Positions 30,979 to 46,960 are shown, numbered from the stretch's first letter. The stretch: 64,000 nucleotides of DNA from Semisulcospira habei (GCA_036245525.1 BTPG01000007.1:167990136-168054135); one strand, 5' to 3'. Program-made: numbers and translations. Notes: a model not told the origin generated them from the sequence alone.

Positions 30979-32330
30979 TGAGGCGGATCGGGAGTGGCGG
31001 TTGGGGGGGGGGGATCCTAGAGGTTCCGGAGACCTCCTCCCCACCCCCCCACCGACCCAAAATTGTTTAAAATGCCATAACAAAGTCCCTTTTTGGGGTG
31101 TTTGGACCCCAACCCCCCAACATCCCCCCCCCCGACCCCCACCCGCACCCCACAATCCCCCCTCTGAATTTTTGTTACGAGTTTCGTCACATACACGCTA
31201 CCCCCCCCCCCCATCCAACCCCGACACATACACGCTACCCCCCCCCCCCCCCCCGCGGGGGGTTTTCGATAACAAAGTCCCTTTTTTTTTTTTTTTTGTT
31301 TGGGGGGGGGGGGTTTACGAGTTTCGTCACATACACGTTACCCCCCCCCCCCACCCACCCACCCCGACACATACACGCTACCACCCACGCACCCACCCCA
31401 CCCCGACACATACACGCTACCACCCACGCACCCACCCCAACCCCGACACATACACGCTACCACCCACGCACCCACCCCAACCCCGACACATACACGCTAC
31501 CACCCACGCACCCACCCCAACCCCGACACATACACGCTACCACCCACGCACCCACCCCAACCCCGACACATACACGCTACCACCCACGCACCCACCCCAA
31601 CCCCGACACATACACGCTACCACCCACGCACCCACCCCAACCCCGACACATACACGCTACCACCCACGCACCCACCCCAACCCCGACACATACACGCTAC
31701 CACCCACGCACCCACCCCAACCCCGACACATACACGCTACCACCCACGCACCCACCCCAACCCCGACACATACACGCTACCACCCACGCACCCACCCCAA
31801 CCCCGACACATACACGCTACCACCCACGCACCCACCCCAACCCCGACACATACACGCTACCCGCCTCCCGCTCGCCCGCGCCGTTTGTATGATACTTTGG
31901 CAATTGGCGAGAGTGCTGACACACACACGCCTTCTTCCTCTACCTACTCCCCCTCCCCCCATCCCCCGACCCAAAATTGTTTAAAATGCTATAACAAAGT
32001 TCCTTTTTGGGGTACTCACAAACCAGATAGATGAGGCTAACGCTGGTAGAACAGTACACATACCAAGGGGAATTACTCAGCGCTGGACATACACTTAGAT
32101 CCCCTGCCCTCGCCTATCACCTTTTTGGGGTGTTTGAACCCCCCCCCCTCCCCCCTCCCCTCGCCCCTTTGATTTTTTTAACGAGTTTTGATACCGCCAA
32201 TCTCCGCTGTTTGATTTTTCGGCCACTTGAAGAAGGTCGGGTGGCCTTTTCCGTCAGGTTGAAGGTCCCAAACAAAAAGCTGGAACAGCCAACACCCCCC
32301 CCCCCCCTCGAGGTAGTTGATCCGCCCCTG
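30979..32330. mobile_element. 1.35-kb element with GGCGGATC / GATCCGCCCCTG ends and internal minisatellite
   Basis: Left end GAGGCGGATCGGGAGTGG, right end TTGATCCGCCCCTG. The interior has G/C runs, a duplicated AAATTGTTTAAAATGCYATA block (31061, 31974), the 40-bp minisatellite and a repeat-H fragment at 32015-32115. No transposase seen. Confidence 0.65.
31340..31862 (+). repeat. 40-bp minisatellite, about 12 near-identical copies
   Basis: Unit CACCCACGCACCCACCCCAA plus CCCCGACACATACACGCTAC. From 31440 to 31860 the copies are identical, implying recent amplification. All three frames stay open, which explains the long His/Thr/Pro ORFs. Confidence 0.97.
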
Positions 32331-32591
32331 AAATGTTTACCGGGAGGTTAAGGCTGCTCCAGGGGTCTTTGAATGAAATGTATAATGGGTTCTCGATGTT
32401 GTCTTGCTTCAACTAAGACTTCAACCCTCCTTTCCACAGTCGACTGACGAGAGCCGGAGGCCGGCACGCGACGGTAAACAGACACTTTAGTCAGAGAAAA
32501 TCCCCTGCGCTACTGATACACAGTAAAGCAGGCAGAACACCGCTCACGGTCCGGCTTTCATTACGTTGAGTGAAGACATTCAAACTCCACC

Positions 32592-32825
32592 AGTAACCCC
32601 TTCGCTGCCAGAGACTCCCATCACGGATTTCGCGTCAGAAACCACTGCACACTGACCGACATTCGTGCAAAGAAGACAGAGAACCAGAAATAGGCGTAAA
32701 GAACACTGACAGGACCCACAAGAGACATAGATCCTCATGAGCCCCCGCGACAGCGGGGGCTCATGAGGATTTATGTCTCTTGCAGCTGGTTAGCGCTTGC
32801 CTTACCCCGGCAGTTAAGGGGTTAA
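32592..32825. mobile_element. family A palindromic MITE
   Basis: GTAACCCCTTCGCTGCCAG and CCCCGGCAGTTAAGGGGTTAA ends. Hairpin at 32719-32782: AAGAGACATAGATCC with GGATTTATGTCTCTT, so one GA/TT wobble position is not yet matched. Confidence 0.85.
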
Positions 32826-32879
32826 ACAAACGTTAAGTTCCCCATCGCTATCGCAAGACATACTAAGGATATTTATAAA

Positions 32880-33910
<1,031 letters not shown>

Positions 33911-33980
33911 TATTGCCTTAGGATACCTGGATAAGGTAGCCTTAATTTTTTTGAGGTCATATTACATATTCAAATCTGGG

Positions 33981-35307
33981 CAGTTGAGGCAGTGAAAGGA
34001 GCGGTGTTTTTAAAAATAATTTTTGCCTTGTTTAAAAATTTGTAGTAGGGCTGAATGTTGGAATTTGCTGGAAATTTCTGGTTAGATGAGAGATGAGAGG
34101 ACACATGTTTGGTGCTTTGATTCATACCATCCTGAGCTTAAGGTCAAAGGTTAATATCAAAACTACAATGAAACAGTGTCAGCATGTTCATTTCATTAGA
34201 CAGCTGACCTCAGAGTGAAATAAGCCGCCAAAATAGTGTGACATGCAGAAGTGTTATTTTGCATGATCCAGCTACACTGGCTGCGTCTGAGGTGTCATTC
34301 TGCTGTAATTGTCAGTAAGGATGTCTCTGGTGTCTATTCTGAGCCAAACACAAGCACTTTTACACTGCGTAAAGCTCATTTGAGTGCATTGTTATGGGAC
34401 CAGCAGTTTCGGCCACCAGTACAGGCTTTTACAGGAATGTTCACAGGTTTGGCACACACATGCCTGCTGCATTTGCAACATGAGTTGAGGTCTTTTGAGA
34501 CTCTGACAGGTGTGTTTTATATAAAAATGAACTGTACATAACCATTTTCCCCTGCTATCTCCTAAATAAGCACTCCAGACACTTGTTTGGGTATGCGGTG
34601 TGTCCCGTGTAGCATAGTTTTGGCTGTTTTTGTGTAGTCTTTTGTCTGTGGGTTAGTTCAGTAGACTTAATGTTTAAATTGTACAGCTGTTTCATGACCC
34701 CTTTTGCCTGTGGAAAAGATTGCCAGCAGCATATAGGGCATGGCAGCTGGTTACATGCCTCTTCCTGCTTGATGGCACCGGACAACAGGGTCAATGAGGA
34801 TGCCTGGGCATTGTCCTTTTGGCTGCCCTGATATTCACAAGGAAATGGCCTTGGGTCGGAAAGCTCATTTTTCATCAATGTCAGTGTCATGGTAACCTTT
34901 TTCAGTTGTCCAGCCCACCAGAAGTCAGTTTGACTGTAGTGCATGTGTGTGTAAACTTGGAAAAACAGAAAAAGTAGGGGGGTGGGNAGTGAAAAAATAT
35001 GAAAAAAAAACACTTTCATGTGCCTGTGTCTCAAATGCAACATTTCTGAAGATCGGATATATTACTTGATGTACATGCCAATTTTGGAGGCATTCTGACC
35101 ATATCTAGTCTGTTTTTCATGGCATCAGATATGCATGATCCCAAGCATCAACACAGTGAACGCCACAACAACTCGCTTCACATAATGGGCCATAGCATAA
35201 AGATTCAGTAACATTCAATGGTGTCACTTTGGGTATGACTTAGCTAGTGTCTAAGGGTTCCACTGATGGCAGATTGAATGGTGTTCAAGTGGGAGAGTTC
35301 CTCTTTC
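33981..35307. mobile_element. 1.33-kb insert flanked by a 27-bp direct repeat, unrecognised
   Basis: AGGTCATATTACATATTCAA ATCTGGG occurs at 33954-33980 and exactly again at 35308-35334. The insert is distinct from its surroundings. On minus, 34555-35043 is open for 162 codons with CPICCWQSF and KLCYTGHTAYPNKCLECLF; on plus, 34251-34541 is open for 96 codons. I recognise neither. The ambiguous base is at 34987. Confidence 0.5.
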
Positions 35308-35579
35308 AGGTCATATTACATATTCAAATCTGGGATGCCTGGGACTGACTATGGCTAAGAGACTGACTGGACAGTACGGAAACGGCACTGTGTTCCGTGG
35401 CCTTGAGGCCACCTCATGGCATTTTGTTATTGTTGAAGAGGAAGGGAAAGAACTGATATGAACTGCGCGAAAGGGCAAATAACATGTGACATAGCCTCCC
35501 TTCACGTCGAAAGGAAACGCTGAGGAGAACTTACATTACACTCTTCGTGTGGGTGGAAACGGACAAGCTAAAATAAGGC

Positions 35580-37085
35580 ACCCTTGAATTTTCACGGTTG
35601 ATCTGTCTCTTTAACGTTCAATGTTGGTGCCAACATAGCTAGCCTTATGGCTCATGGACTGTGTCAGCTGACATCTTTTACAGTATTAAAGTTATTTTCT
35701 CCAGGATCAAGCATTTCAACACAGGTCAGAAAACTGTCTGCAACAGATACTGCTGACAGTATGTGTAGGGGTCCTTTGTGTACTAACTTAGAGCTTTATG
35801 ATGTAAATACAATGCCAAATGTCGAAATTCATCGTTTGGAGGGTGAGTTGTTTTTGTACCCGAGAGCGCAGATTATCGTCTGCATCGGCCTTGTTTTGAA
35901 TATGTGCATATTTACTAGCCTACCTCACAAGGCAGAACCCGATCAATACTGCAGGTCACGAGGTCATCCGTGTGGTGTACACACGTGTAGTGTACACATG
36001 TACTGATGTTCTCCGGCATCCCTTTGACATAATTTTCCACGAGAATGTAGAATAAACCTTCCATACTCACTATGCTGTCAAAATCACAATGCAGGTTCCG
36101 CTTGACCTGCTACTAGTAACGATCCTGCTGCATCGCCAGTGCACTGCCGGGGGCGTGGCTTGTTGATTCAGTCTCCGCGCCAAGCGACTGAGCCAGCGTC
36201 CATGGTGCCTAGTTTGACCTTTGATCCTTTATCTCTCGGAAACACGAAACAGAACAGTGGTATTTATACACACTTTCTGCACTGCGATTTCACATCTCAC
36301 ACATCGAAGTCTACGTAACTGAAAGCATCTCTGGAAACGACAAATGCACCATCGCAGCAGAAACACTACGGGCCTCTGTGAATCGAGTGAATGAGAACCC
36401 GCACAGACAAAAACGGGTCACGACCATCGATGTGCCGCAATTTTGACACACACCGTAGTTTTCAGATCCTTGCAGCATAAAATCTGATAACTAGCTTGTA
36501 ACTGTATGATAAAACAGGTTTACAATCTTGCGAAATCAGTATAGAGAATAAATTCTGATGAAAATCATGAATTCTGAAAATCACTAGCGCTCGCGGAATT
36601 ATAGGAAGATCGTCAAAGACCGTAGATTACTTACTGATTCTCATAGCAGGAAAGCGATAAATTCCAGATGAGTGGTCAAGCCAAGCTCTATATTCCTGTG
36701 TCTGATGTCAATTCTACTTAGGGGTATCTTGTCTCTCTTCCTCTTTCTTCTCTTCAATTCTGAGTCTGTCGTGGTCGGCCGGCGCGCGTCGACTCATACT
36801 TTCTTTTTTTCTTCGGTGGTTCATCCGCCATCTTGTCTCTGATTGGTTATAATTATGCAGATGACCTAAGGCCGTATAGAATAGTTATGACGTTAGCTAC
36901 CATCGCCTAACAGAAGCAATCTTTTAATGCGTTCAGTCACAAGATTCCGGTGGCCGTAAGAAAGCATTTGGTGGGACAATAGGGTGGTCACTGTTTAAGT
37001 CCGTGTGTATACTGAATCCCAGTAAAAGCTTTTGCGAACTGAAGCATTAAAAACGGTCAGGAGTGCCCCTTTAAGGATACAACCC
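35580..37085 (-). mobile_element. dispersed repeat P (minus copy)
   Basis: Inverted homologue of 4315-6235: CTCCAGGATCAAGCATTTCA, CAGAAAACTGTCTGCAACAG, the GATGGTTCATCCGCCAT-type ORF start and GGTCAGGAGTGCCCCTTTAA end. It lacks the insertion found in the plus copy. Confidence 0.72.
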
Positions 37086-37190
37086 AAAATGAGTCTGCCC
37101 TAAAACAACTCTATGTCACATTCATTTTGACTTAGTGACATAGTGTTGTTTTGTCGGGTTGAATAAATAAATAAATAAATAAATAAATAA
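37082..37190 (+). repeat. hairpin followed by (AAAT)n
   Basis: CAACCC...AAAACAACTCTATGTCAC pairs with GTGACATAGTGTTGTTTT and GGGTTG; then (AAAT)7. This could be a small retroposon with a simple tail. Confidence 0.6.
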
Positions 37191-38500
37191 CACATAAAAT
37201 ATACACAAAGACATAAATACATATACATAATACAGTCATTTTAAAAATGTGTATCACAACACCTTCACTTTCAAACTGTGTAAATAAACGATGTTGATCT
37301 CACACATGCTACCTTAGAGCTGTGCAATTACTATTCAATAATAAGTGAAATAAGTTGTGAAAAATTGGTAGGACACCCCCTCACACCCTCCCCCCCCCCA
37401 TCCCACCCCTCCCCCCTGTGATGAAACTCTATGCTCACGTTAGGGTTCACACAGTAGGTTTAATACGGTACAGTTTTGTTAGCGGTTTGTCTTGTGACAA
37501 CTATTCTGTGTGGCACGAGGCCCACGTGCAGTCTTAAAGGAACGTTTGGCACGGAGAGTTTTTAGTGAGTTCAGGCGAACAGAGCTGTAGGAAGTTAGTA
37601 CGGGGCTTTACTGTCAGTGAGGACAGACGTGTGTGAGATACCTTAGCCCGTATTCCAAGACTCTGAAACCTAGAATTCAGAGTGCTGGTCGGAGATTGGA
37701 GCGACGGACGCCGAGACGTCAGTCACCAGGGACCTATTGTGAGGTCATCTCTCCATCTCATCACTCAGGGAGTGAGCGACCGGTGCCGAGACACCCGGGT
37801 CACAGCAAGGACTGCACAACAGAGCGAGTTGGAGGACGACCACGGTACGAGAAAACGAGACGACTCGGAAGCGTGCGAAGAACGACTTGCACGCCTAGCC
37901 GTGAAAGGACTGAACGTAACCAGGCGAGAACACCAAAACAGGTTGGATTGTGATACAGATACCTAGCCTGGCATTGATATTGTGTATGTGTATGTGGTGT
38001 TGATGGTAGTGGGGAAGGTATAGTGTACATAGTTGGGATACTTTTTTGAGCGTTTCTTTTATTATTTGTTTTAAACGTCGTCGTTAGAAAGAAAGCCCGT
38101 GTGTTGAGTTTTACCGCGTGAATGCACCCGTCTGAGTCAGTGGCGTTGTATGCGTCTGGTGTGCGAGAGTCTGTACGTGCGACTGAGGGAAAGTCTGCGT
38201 GCGTTACACCCCCCCACACACAACCTTCCCCTGCCCCCCCCCCCCCCCCCCCGACAAACAATCTTTCGCAAAGTACTTCTTTGTTCACATGGCCGGACAT
38301 ACAAATCGGCCTAGATGTGCACATGAGCCTAGTGGTTCTGTACATGGGAACCTTGTGCACCACTGACAAAAGCTTGCATGATCTGCGCACATCAAACCCT
38401 TGGAAGGTCAATGAAAGTACCTGTTATCCCTTCTCTGAAACTCGGTAAATTCAGCGTCCAAGACCCCGAGCCGTCAAAGGAACGTGGATATAAAGTGGTG
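37191..38500. other. no recognised feature
   Basis: Contains C-runs (37376-37416, 38235-38253) and a GC-rich stretch (37600-37960) open in two frames for 94-106 codons without domain signal. A retroelement leader or LTR is possible but I see no defined ends. Confidence 0.4.
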
Positions 38501-38503
38501 TCA

Positions 38504-38614
38504 GCAAGAGGCATAGATCCTCATGAGCCCCCGCAACTGCGGGGGCTCATGAGGACCTATACCTCGTGCAATTGTGATTTGTTCAGTTTCTCTCGGCATT
38601 GAAAAACGTTAAAT
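38504..38614. repeat. family A hairpin with right end
   Basis: Hairpin at 38504-38569 around GAGCCCCCGCAACTGCGGGG, then CTCGGCATTGAAAAACGTTAA. Confidence 0.82.
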
Positions 38615-38705
38615 AAAGTTTCCTGCATCTTTTGGGTTCGAAAATGACTGATCTGTCTCCTAATACTTACACGCACACAAAATAACGTTCGGCCGCATAG
38701 GATCG

Positions 38706-38775
38706 TTACCCCCCCTTGTGCATGCAGCCATCTTTACTGTTAACGGCACCGATGGCCGCAAGCACAAGGGGGTGA
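38706..38775. repeat. family F mini-palindrome
   Basis: CCCCCTTGTGCATGCAGCCA, TCTTTACTGTTAACGGCACC, GATGGCCGCAAGCACAAGGGGG. The arms are imperfect. Confidence 0.72.
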
Positions 38776-39065
38776 AACTGACGTGAGCTGTTTGGCACTG
38801 GCCGAAGCGAAAGTGTGCCTTTAAGTGGGGACTTGAGGCACACCGTGACCCAGTGACAGCACCTGACTATTTGTAAGCCCTTCAAACCGCGGCACATCAC
38901 AATACTAGTTACTACCCTGCGTAAACTGCGCTACACGGAGCAAGTTCGCTCTCTTGGTGCATCAGGTTTTGCAAATGACAAGCGCAAAACTTGGCACACC
39001 TTTTTCCCCCGTTTTGATCTAAGACAAGCTTTTTCTGATAAACAAAAAGGCCAGTAGTCAAATGG

Positions 39066-39129
39066 CAAGAGGCATAGATCATCATGAGCCCCCGCAGTTG
39101 CGGGGGCTCATGAGGATCTATGCCTCTTG
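39066..39129. repeat. family A hairpin
   Basis: CAAGAGGCATAGATCATCAT, GAGCCCCCGCAGTTGCGGGG and right arm with CATGAGGATC; one mismatch. Confidence 0.85.
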
Positions 39130-39187
39130 CTGAGACCGACATGTTCTTTGAACGGCTGGGGATCTTGGACGCTGTCGGAATTTCCCC

Positions 39188-39350
39188 GTGCCGTTTGCGG
39201 GAGTACTAAGCGGACAAGACCCACTTGGGGAGTACGCTACCAGTATACTTCTATTCAAATGAGATGCCAAGCATCTCATTTTGACAGACGTGTACTTGTG
39301 GCGCACAACCCGAATGGAAGTACCCGAGTACTTCCGCAAGCGGCAAGGGA
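39188..39350. repeat. family E palindrome
   Basis: GTGCCGTTTGCGGGAGTACT, CTTCTATTCAAATGAGATGC-cAA-GCATCTCATTTTGA and ACTTCCGCAAGCGGCAAGG. It abuts an A hairpin. Confidence 0.84.
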
Positions 39351-39648
39351 AACTGATCTAAAAGTCAAACTTATAAAAAAAAACAAAACAAACAAAATGC
39401 AGTTTGCTTTAGTTGTGAAGGTGATTTCATATTAAAAAACTTTTGTATATCATGGACGGTGAAAACACTTTTTTTTTTTCGCTGTGTGTATCATGCTCAT
39501 AACCAATTTGTAGCAGATTCTTTGTAAGAAAACTGGCTGTAAAAAAAAACTACCGAACTCTACCCTATGACCCTACACGCGTAAATAGCATGCTATCAGC
39601 CATGCACTCATCCATACGTGACGGGTCTGCCCATACAACAGACATGGT

Positions 39649-39950
39649 TAGTTAGTTCTGGGTTTAACGTCCACGGCACCGAAGTAATAATGGACGGCCC
39701 TGACGGGCGAGTTATGGGGGACAGCGAAATCTATTGCCTATGGAGTACGACCTGAACACTGATGACGTGCCACTTTGATTTACCAGGACCTTTCAACGGA
39801 CATGCTAGGGAACAAGCCCATCTTTTTCCCCTGGATTGCGAGTCCAGCTACCGGATCCGGGACGAGGACTCGAACCCACCACCCGGCGATTCCCTTCTCT
39901 CTATTGCTCCGACGTTTAACCGCCTGAACTATTTTGGACTCTCAAAAGAC
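39649..39950 (-). mobile_element. tRNA-derived SINE
   Basis: On minus, a pol III promoter-like head: A-box-like TAGTTCAGGCGGTTAAACG and B-box GGGTTCGAGTCC (plus-strand GGACTCGAACCC, 39866). The body follows and the far end at 39649 is an (AACT)n-type tail (GTTAGTTAGTT on plus). Confidence 0.7.
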
Positions 39951-40438
39951 AAGACTGACACAAGAATAATGTGAAATTCCCTTGACCTCAGTGTCAATCT
40001 GAAATGCCTATGAGAAGGTCTTCTTAAAGGGGACTCGAAGCCAACACAACCAGTGAACAACAGGATCACGTAGAAGAAACGTACATTATAACATTGGAGC
40101 AGTAGTTCGGGCCTTTGTATTTGTGACGTGAGGCATTTGTGACGTCATTTCTACCATTCAGTACTGTATCTTTCTATCTGGAATGACAGAATGATGCAGA
40201 AAAGTGGCCGAACGAGTGTTATGATTTCTTTCTGCTAGCTGATTCTGTTGTACTGGACTACGCAATAAGTTCCTATATTGTGTTCACTGCTATAAGATGT
40301 TAATAATGCATTTGTGACAACATTGCTACCATTCCCAATAGTAGGATAAAGAACACAATGGAATGGTAGAAATGACGCCACACATTTTAAAATGTATTAT
40401 TAAAAAAAAAACTATTGTGGCCGCACTAATCCTCCGAA

Positions 40439-40636
40439 TTAACCTACTTAGCCCCGACGTCCTACAGCAGGACTGACCATGATAATTCAAGGGTAGTGCC
40501 AGATTAGCTTGGCGCTTGAAGGCGCCATGCTTATCTGGCGCTACCCTTGAATTATCATGGTCAATCTATCTCTAAATAGTCGTTAGGTGACACCTCCAAG
40601 ATTTGAGAAATGCAGCCTTGGGGTTAAATGGGTTAA
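40439..40636. mobile_element. family C palindromic MITE (198 bp)
   Basis: TTAACCTACTTAGCCCCGAC and TTGGGGTTAAATGGGTTAA ends. Hairpin at 40473-40563 with several mismatches near the GGCGC centre. Confidence 0.83.
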
Positions 40637-40819
40637 TATAAAATGGTTTCTGCTACTTGATTCTGTTTAGTTACACAGCAAAAAACGTTCATAGGGCTAT
40701 GGCGTGCTGACGTTAGGTCTCATTTAATACGTGCACATTATACCACATTAACAAGTGAATTTTAAATCGCTCAGTGTCAACATTTCCATACGTAAGGCCA
40801 TACGTTGGACCCTTCCACA

Positions 40820-40886
40820 TACAAGAAAATAGATCCTCACGAGTCCCTGTAAACGCAATGGGCATATGAGGATTTTTGAAGCTTTG
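40820..40886 (+). repeat. family A remnant
   Basis: CAAGAAAATAGATCCTCACG and GGGCATATGAGGATTTTTG; the arms are no longer well matched. Confidence 0.45.
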
Positions 40887-41047
40887 TTCCTATGCCAAGA
40901 AAGGACACACATTTGCGTCAGAAAGTGACACAGAGAAGGTCGCTATGACTTCGGGATGAACCCTTTGCACAAGCAATTTCTAAACATACAGCCAAACGAG
41001 ACTCACTTTGCATCTGGAAGAGGCACACGAGAGAGAGAGAGAGAGAG

Positions 41048-41153
41048 AAATGAAATGAAATGAAATGAAACTTTATTTTCCAAGGATAAAAGAATAGGTG
41101 CGCAGACCTGTTTTCATTCTTGTCCTTGCTACACACTACAAAACAAAATAACG
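41048..41153 (-). mobile_element. short 3'-end copy of the (TC)n-associated LINE
   Basis: On plus: (GA)n at 41027-41047, then (AAATG)4 and ACTTTATTTTCCAAGGATAA. The layout and the TTTATTTTCCAA block match the 3' end at 58283. Only about 100 bp are left. Confidence 0.65.
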
Positions 41154-41196
41154 TACACACACACACACGCGCGCCGGTGTGCAATTGCCGCGTGCA

Positions 41197-41253
41197 CAGG
41201 CTTGTGCCAGATTAGCTTGTAGCCTACAGGCGCCAAGCCAAGCCTGCACAACC
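41197..41253. repeat. degenerate family B/C hairpin
   Basis: CAGGCTTGTGCCAGATTAGC, CTACAGGCGCCAAGCC and AGCCTGCACAACC. Confidence 0.5.
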
Positions 41254-41255
41254 CT

Positions 41256-41256
<1 letters not shown>

Positions 41257-41301
<45 letters not shown>

Positions 41302-41465
41302 ACACACACATACACACACATCAGTATATCATGTACACATACATTCTTTCGCTTAAAACTATACTACAGCAAATATAAAAAGTATAATGGATTTTGTACA
41401 TAAAACCGCTATTGTTCTCATCATAAAAACCAACACGGCGGCTCACTCCAACAAACATAAACTGG

Positions 41466-41529
<64 letters not shown>

Positions 41530-41551
41530 CACACTCGCACACACACATACA

Positions 41552-41582
<31 letters not shown>

Positions 41583-41613
41583 GCGTGCGCAAGCACGTAG
41601 GGATGCGCGCGTG

Positions 41614-41688
<75 letters not shown>

Positions 41689-41721
41689 GGAGGGAGGGAG
41701 GGAGGGAGGGAGGGAGGGAGG

Positions 41722-41800
<79 letters not shown>

Positions 41801-41811
41801 GGAGAGGGAGA
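41257..41811 (+). repeat. composite CA/GC/GA/GGGA microsatellite block
   Basis: (CA)n at 41257-41320 and 41469-41566, (GC)n to 41585, (GA)n from 41620 with a (GGGA)n core at 41690-41727, to 41811. It borders the 3' end of the LINE at 41812. Confidence 0.95.
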
Positions 41812-44640
<2,829 letters not shown>

Positions 44641-44945
44641 CTAGTTAACGCATTCCTCATTTAGGAGACGGATGGCAGAGGGTACACAAGATGCCCTTAT
44701 AGCGTTTGGTTTTCCAAGAGGAGCCTTGAACCTAAGGCCAGACGGGAGCTTTGAAAGGCAGTGGGAAGTGTCAGCTGCCAGCCTCATGCCCTTGCGTATC
44801 ATTCTCGTCCTGTAGAGGCCGTCAAGGCTCTCCAACCTGCCCCCAACGATTTTCTCAGCCTGACTATCTTGTGCAGCTTCCTCAAGTTCTTCTCGCCCAG
44901 GGAGCTGAACCATGAGACAAAGGAGAACGTAAGAAGACTTTCTAT
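44641..44945 (-). pseudogene. LINE C-terminal remnant (Rex1/CR1-like)
   Basis: Minus ORF: VGGRLESLDGLYRTRMIRKG, SKLPSGLRFKAPLGKPNAIR and ASCVPSAIRLLNEE, the conserved tail of Rex1/CR1-type reverse transcriptases. Nothing upstream of it is recognisable. Confidence 0.6.
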
Positions 44946-45173
44946 AAAGCAGAGTTAGAACTTTCTGATGATTTTGGCACACAGAGATTCATTTGCCATT
45001 TTGTCGATGCGAAAACAGCTAGTATACATTTGACTCTTTCACTCGAATTTCGTCTCCCGTACAAAGGAATAAGTAGGTAGCACAGAGTTAAATTTGCCGG
45101 TTTAGTCAATACGTAAACAAGATTTAGTGTATTATAGTTAAACCTGTTCCGTATTTTGTCGTCTTATTGTTCA

Positions 45174-45201
45174 GGGGCTCATGATAATCTACACCTCTTG
45201 T
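45174..45201 (+). repeat. family A right arm
   Basis: AGGGGCTCATGATAATCTAC and ACCTCTTG without a left arm. Confidence 0.5.
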
Positions 45202-45839
45202 ATATTCAAGCCAGGTGTGAGGCAGGTATTGATGATTCCCAGTTCCCACTGCTGAAGTCTGCAACCACCACTTTAAACTTATTATTCATGTTCAGGGCCA
45301 AGTCAGTTTTACATTAAGCCAGGCAATGCGAATAATATACACATGTTTACGCCGTGTGCAAAATCGAGCAAAGCAAAGATCATGTGAGGTTGAATTTGAA
45401 CAATACCTATAGAAATAGCAGCGCCTTGCACGCAGACACCTTTGTTTGACAAGTCTTTTTTTTTTATAACGGTGTCTGAGAGCTTCAGGTAAAACTAGGA
45501 CAATGCTATTTTTTCACTTCTAGTGTCGGTTGCAAGAGACTGATGTGCTGTCATAGCTCATAGTTGACAATGGACGCGAAAAAGGTCTATTTGAGCGAGT
45601 ATTGTTAGAAGTGTTAGAAGTGCTTAGTATCCGCTATGAACTTCACAGCTATAAAACAATATTAAATAAAAAGAAATATAATTTTTGAGACAGAACTCTG
45701 CCAATGCAAGGCACTACTGTGGCAACTCAAGGCTGGGCCTAATGAGATTATTATATGTACGGCAATGTATGGTACACAGGTAACGGATTCCTCTCCCCAA
45801 CACTCAACACCAACATCTCCCATAATCAAAGGCAGAACG

Positions 45840-46260
45840 GGGGGTGGTGGGGGGGGGGGGGGAAGGGGGGAAAGGGGGCGGGGGGATGTTACCTTGGGGG
45901 GTGGGGGTGGGGGGCGGTTCAACCTTTTGTTTGGGACTTTCAACCTGACGCACAAGGCCTCCCGACGCGAAACCGTGCTTTTCCAGTGACCAAAAAATCA
46001 AAACGCGGCGGGAGGGGGGTGGGGGGTGGGGGGTGGGTGTGTCTGTATAAGCCAAGCGAGTGTCAGGACTATCACCACTCGCCAAAATATCAAACGACAG
46101 AAGGGGGTGGGGCCGGGGGTTAGGGGTGGGGTGCAACCTCCCCATAAATTGACTTTGTTATAGCATTTTAAAAAATTTTGGCCACAGGGGGATGGGGATG
46201 GGGAGCCCCGGAACCCCTGGATCCCTCCCGCCCCGCCCCCCCCCCCCCCCCCCCCCGATG
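45840..46260 (-). mobile_element. G-rich element related to 30979-32330
   Basis: Shares, inverted, GGACTTTCAACCTGACG, ACTTTGTTATAGCATTTTAA and AGTGTCAGGACTATC...CTCGCCAAA with 31890-32270. Long G-runs. The ends are not clear. Confidence 0.55.
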
Positions 46261-46361
46261 TAAAGGTGTCCCGCACCTCTCTGTCAGTGTGTGTCGTGTG
46301 CGGGCTTGTGCGTCACATTCATAACCCCTGCTCTGCCGACACACAGCAACCAACATAACAC

Positions 46362-46615
46362 AATGCAAGACATGTAGATCCTCATGAGCCCAACAGACGA
46401 GAAGCAAGATTAACAATCCCCACAATGCAACAGATATAAACTATCGTGAACCCCCGCAGGCACGGAGAAATGCTAGTAACACCCTGAATGAAAGATATAT
46501 GGATCCCCATGAGCCCCGCGGATGCGAAGCAAAGCTAAGAAAGCCAAAGAGCAAGAGACATAGATCCTCATGAGCCTCCGAAGTTGCAGGGGCTCATGAG
46601 GATCTATGCCTCTTG
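46362..46615 (+). repeat. family A half-arm and full hairpin
   Basis: 46362-46392 is a left arm (CAAGACATGTAGATCCTCAT). 46552-46615 is a full hairpin, CAAGAGACATAGATCCTCAT to GATCTATGCCTCTTG. Between are partial GAGCCCC units. Confidence 0.72.
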
Positions 46616-46729
46616 CGTCTCCCCATTTATATCTTATGTTCCTCAACCGCACAGATTATCTATTATTTTAGTACTAACGAGGATTCGATGGTTTCAACGA
46701 TGCATGGGCGGCCACTGGTTGTAAAAGAG

Positions 46730-46960
46730 GTAACCCCTTCAACGCCGGGAAGAAGGTTGACGCAGTTCAACTGCAAAATGCATAGATCCTCATGTGCCCC
46801 CGCATATGCGGGGCTCATGAGGATCTATGCTTCTCGCTGACACCGCTTTGCACCCATGTTCCTTGGACAGCTGGAGTCTTTGGCATTGAGCTGACATCAA
46901 AATTACGGACTCTAATCCGAGGATTACAGACAGATTCGTCCTCTGGAGTAAAGAGGTTAA
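46730..46960. mobile_element. family A palindromic MITE, first of a three-element chain
   Basis: GTAACCCCTTCAACGCCGGG left end, GGAGTAAAGAGGTTAA right end with TTAA at 46957. Hairpin at 46773-46836 centred on CCCCCGCATATGCGGGG. Confidence 0.84.

Noticed and set aside
31001..31984. Long ORFs of His/Thr/Pro repeats (up to 327 codons)
   Set aside because: All three frames are open across a 40-bp satellite and C-runs; the unit length is not a multiple of three, which simply rotates frames. No coding evidence.
35580..35690. An empty TTAA site for the B element at 6077
   Set aside because: On closer reading the minus copy of repeat P also holds a decayed B-like arm at the same place, so the hairpin predates the two copies and the site is not empty.
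37633..37966. GC-rich, Arg-rich ORFs of 94-106 codons as a gene or LTR
   Set aside because: No domain, splice context or terminal repeats could be recognised; left as unassigned.
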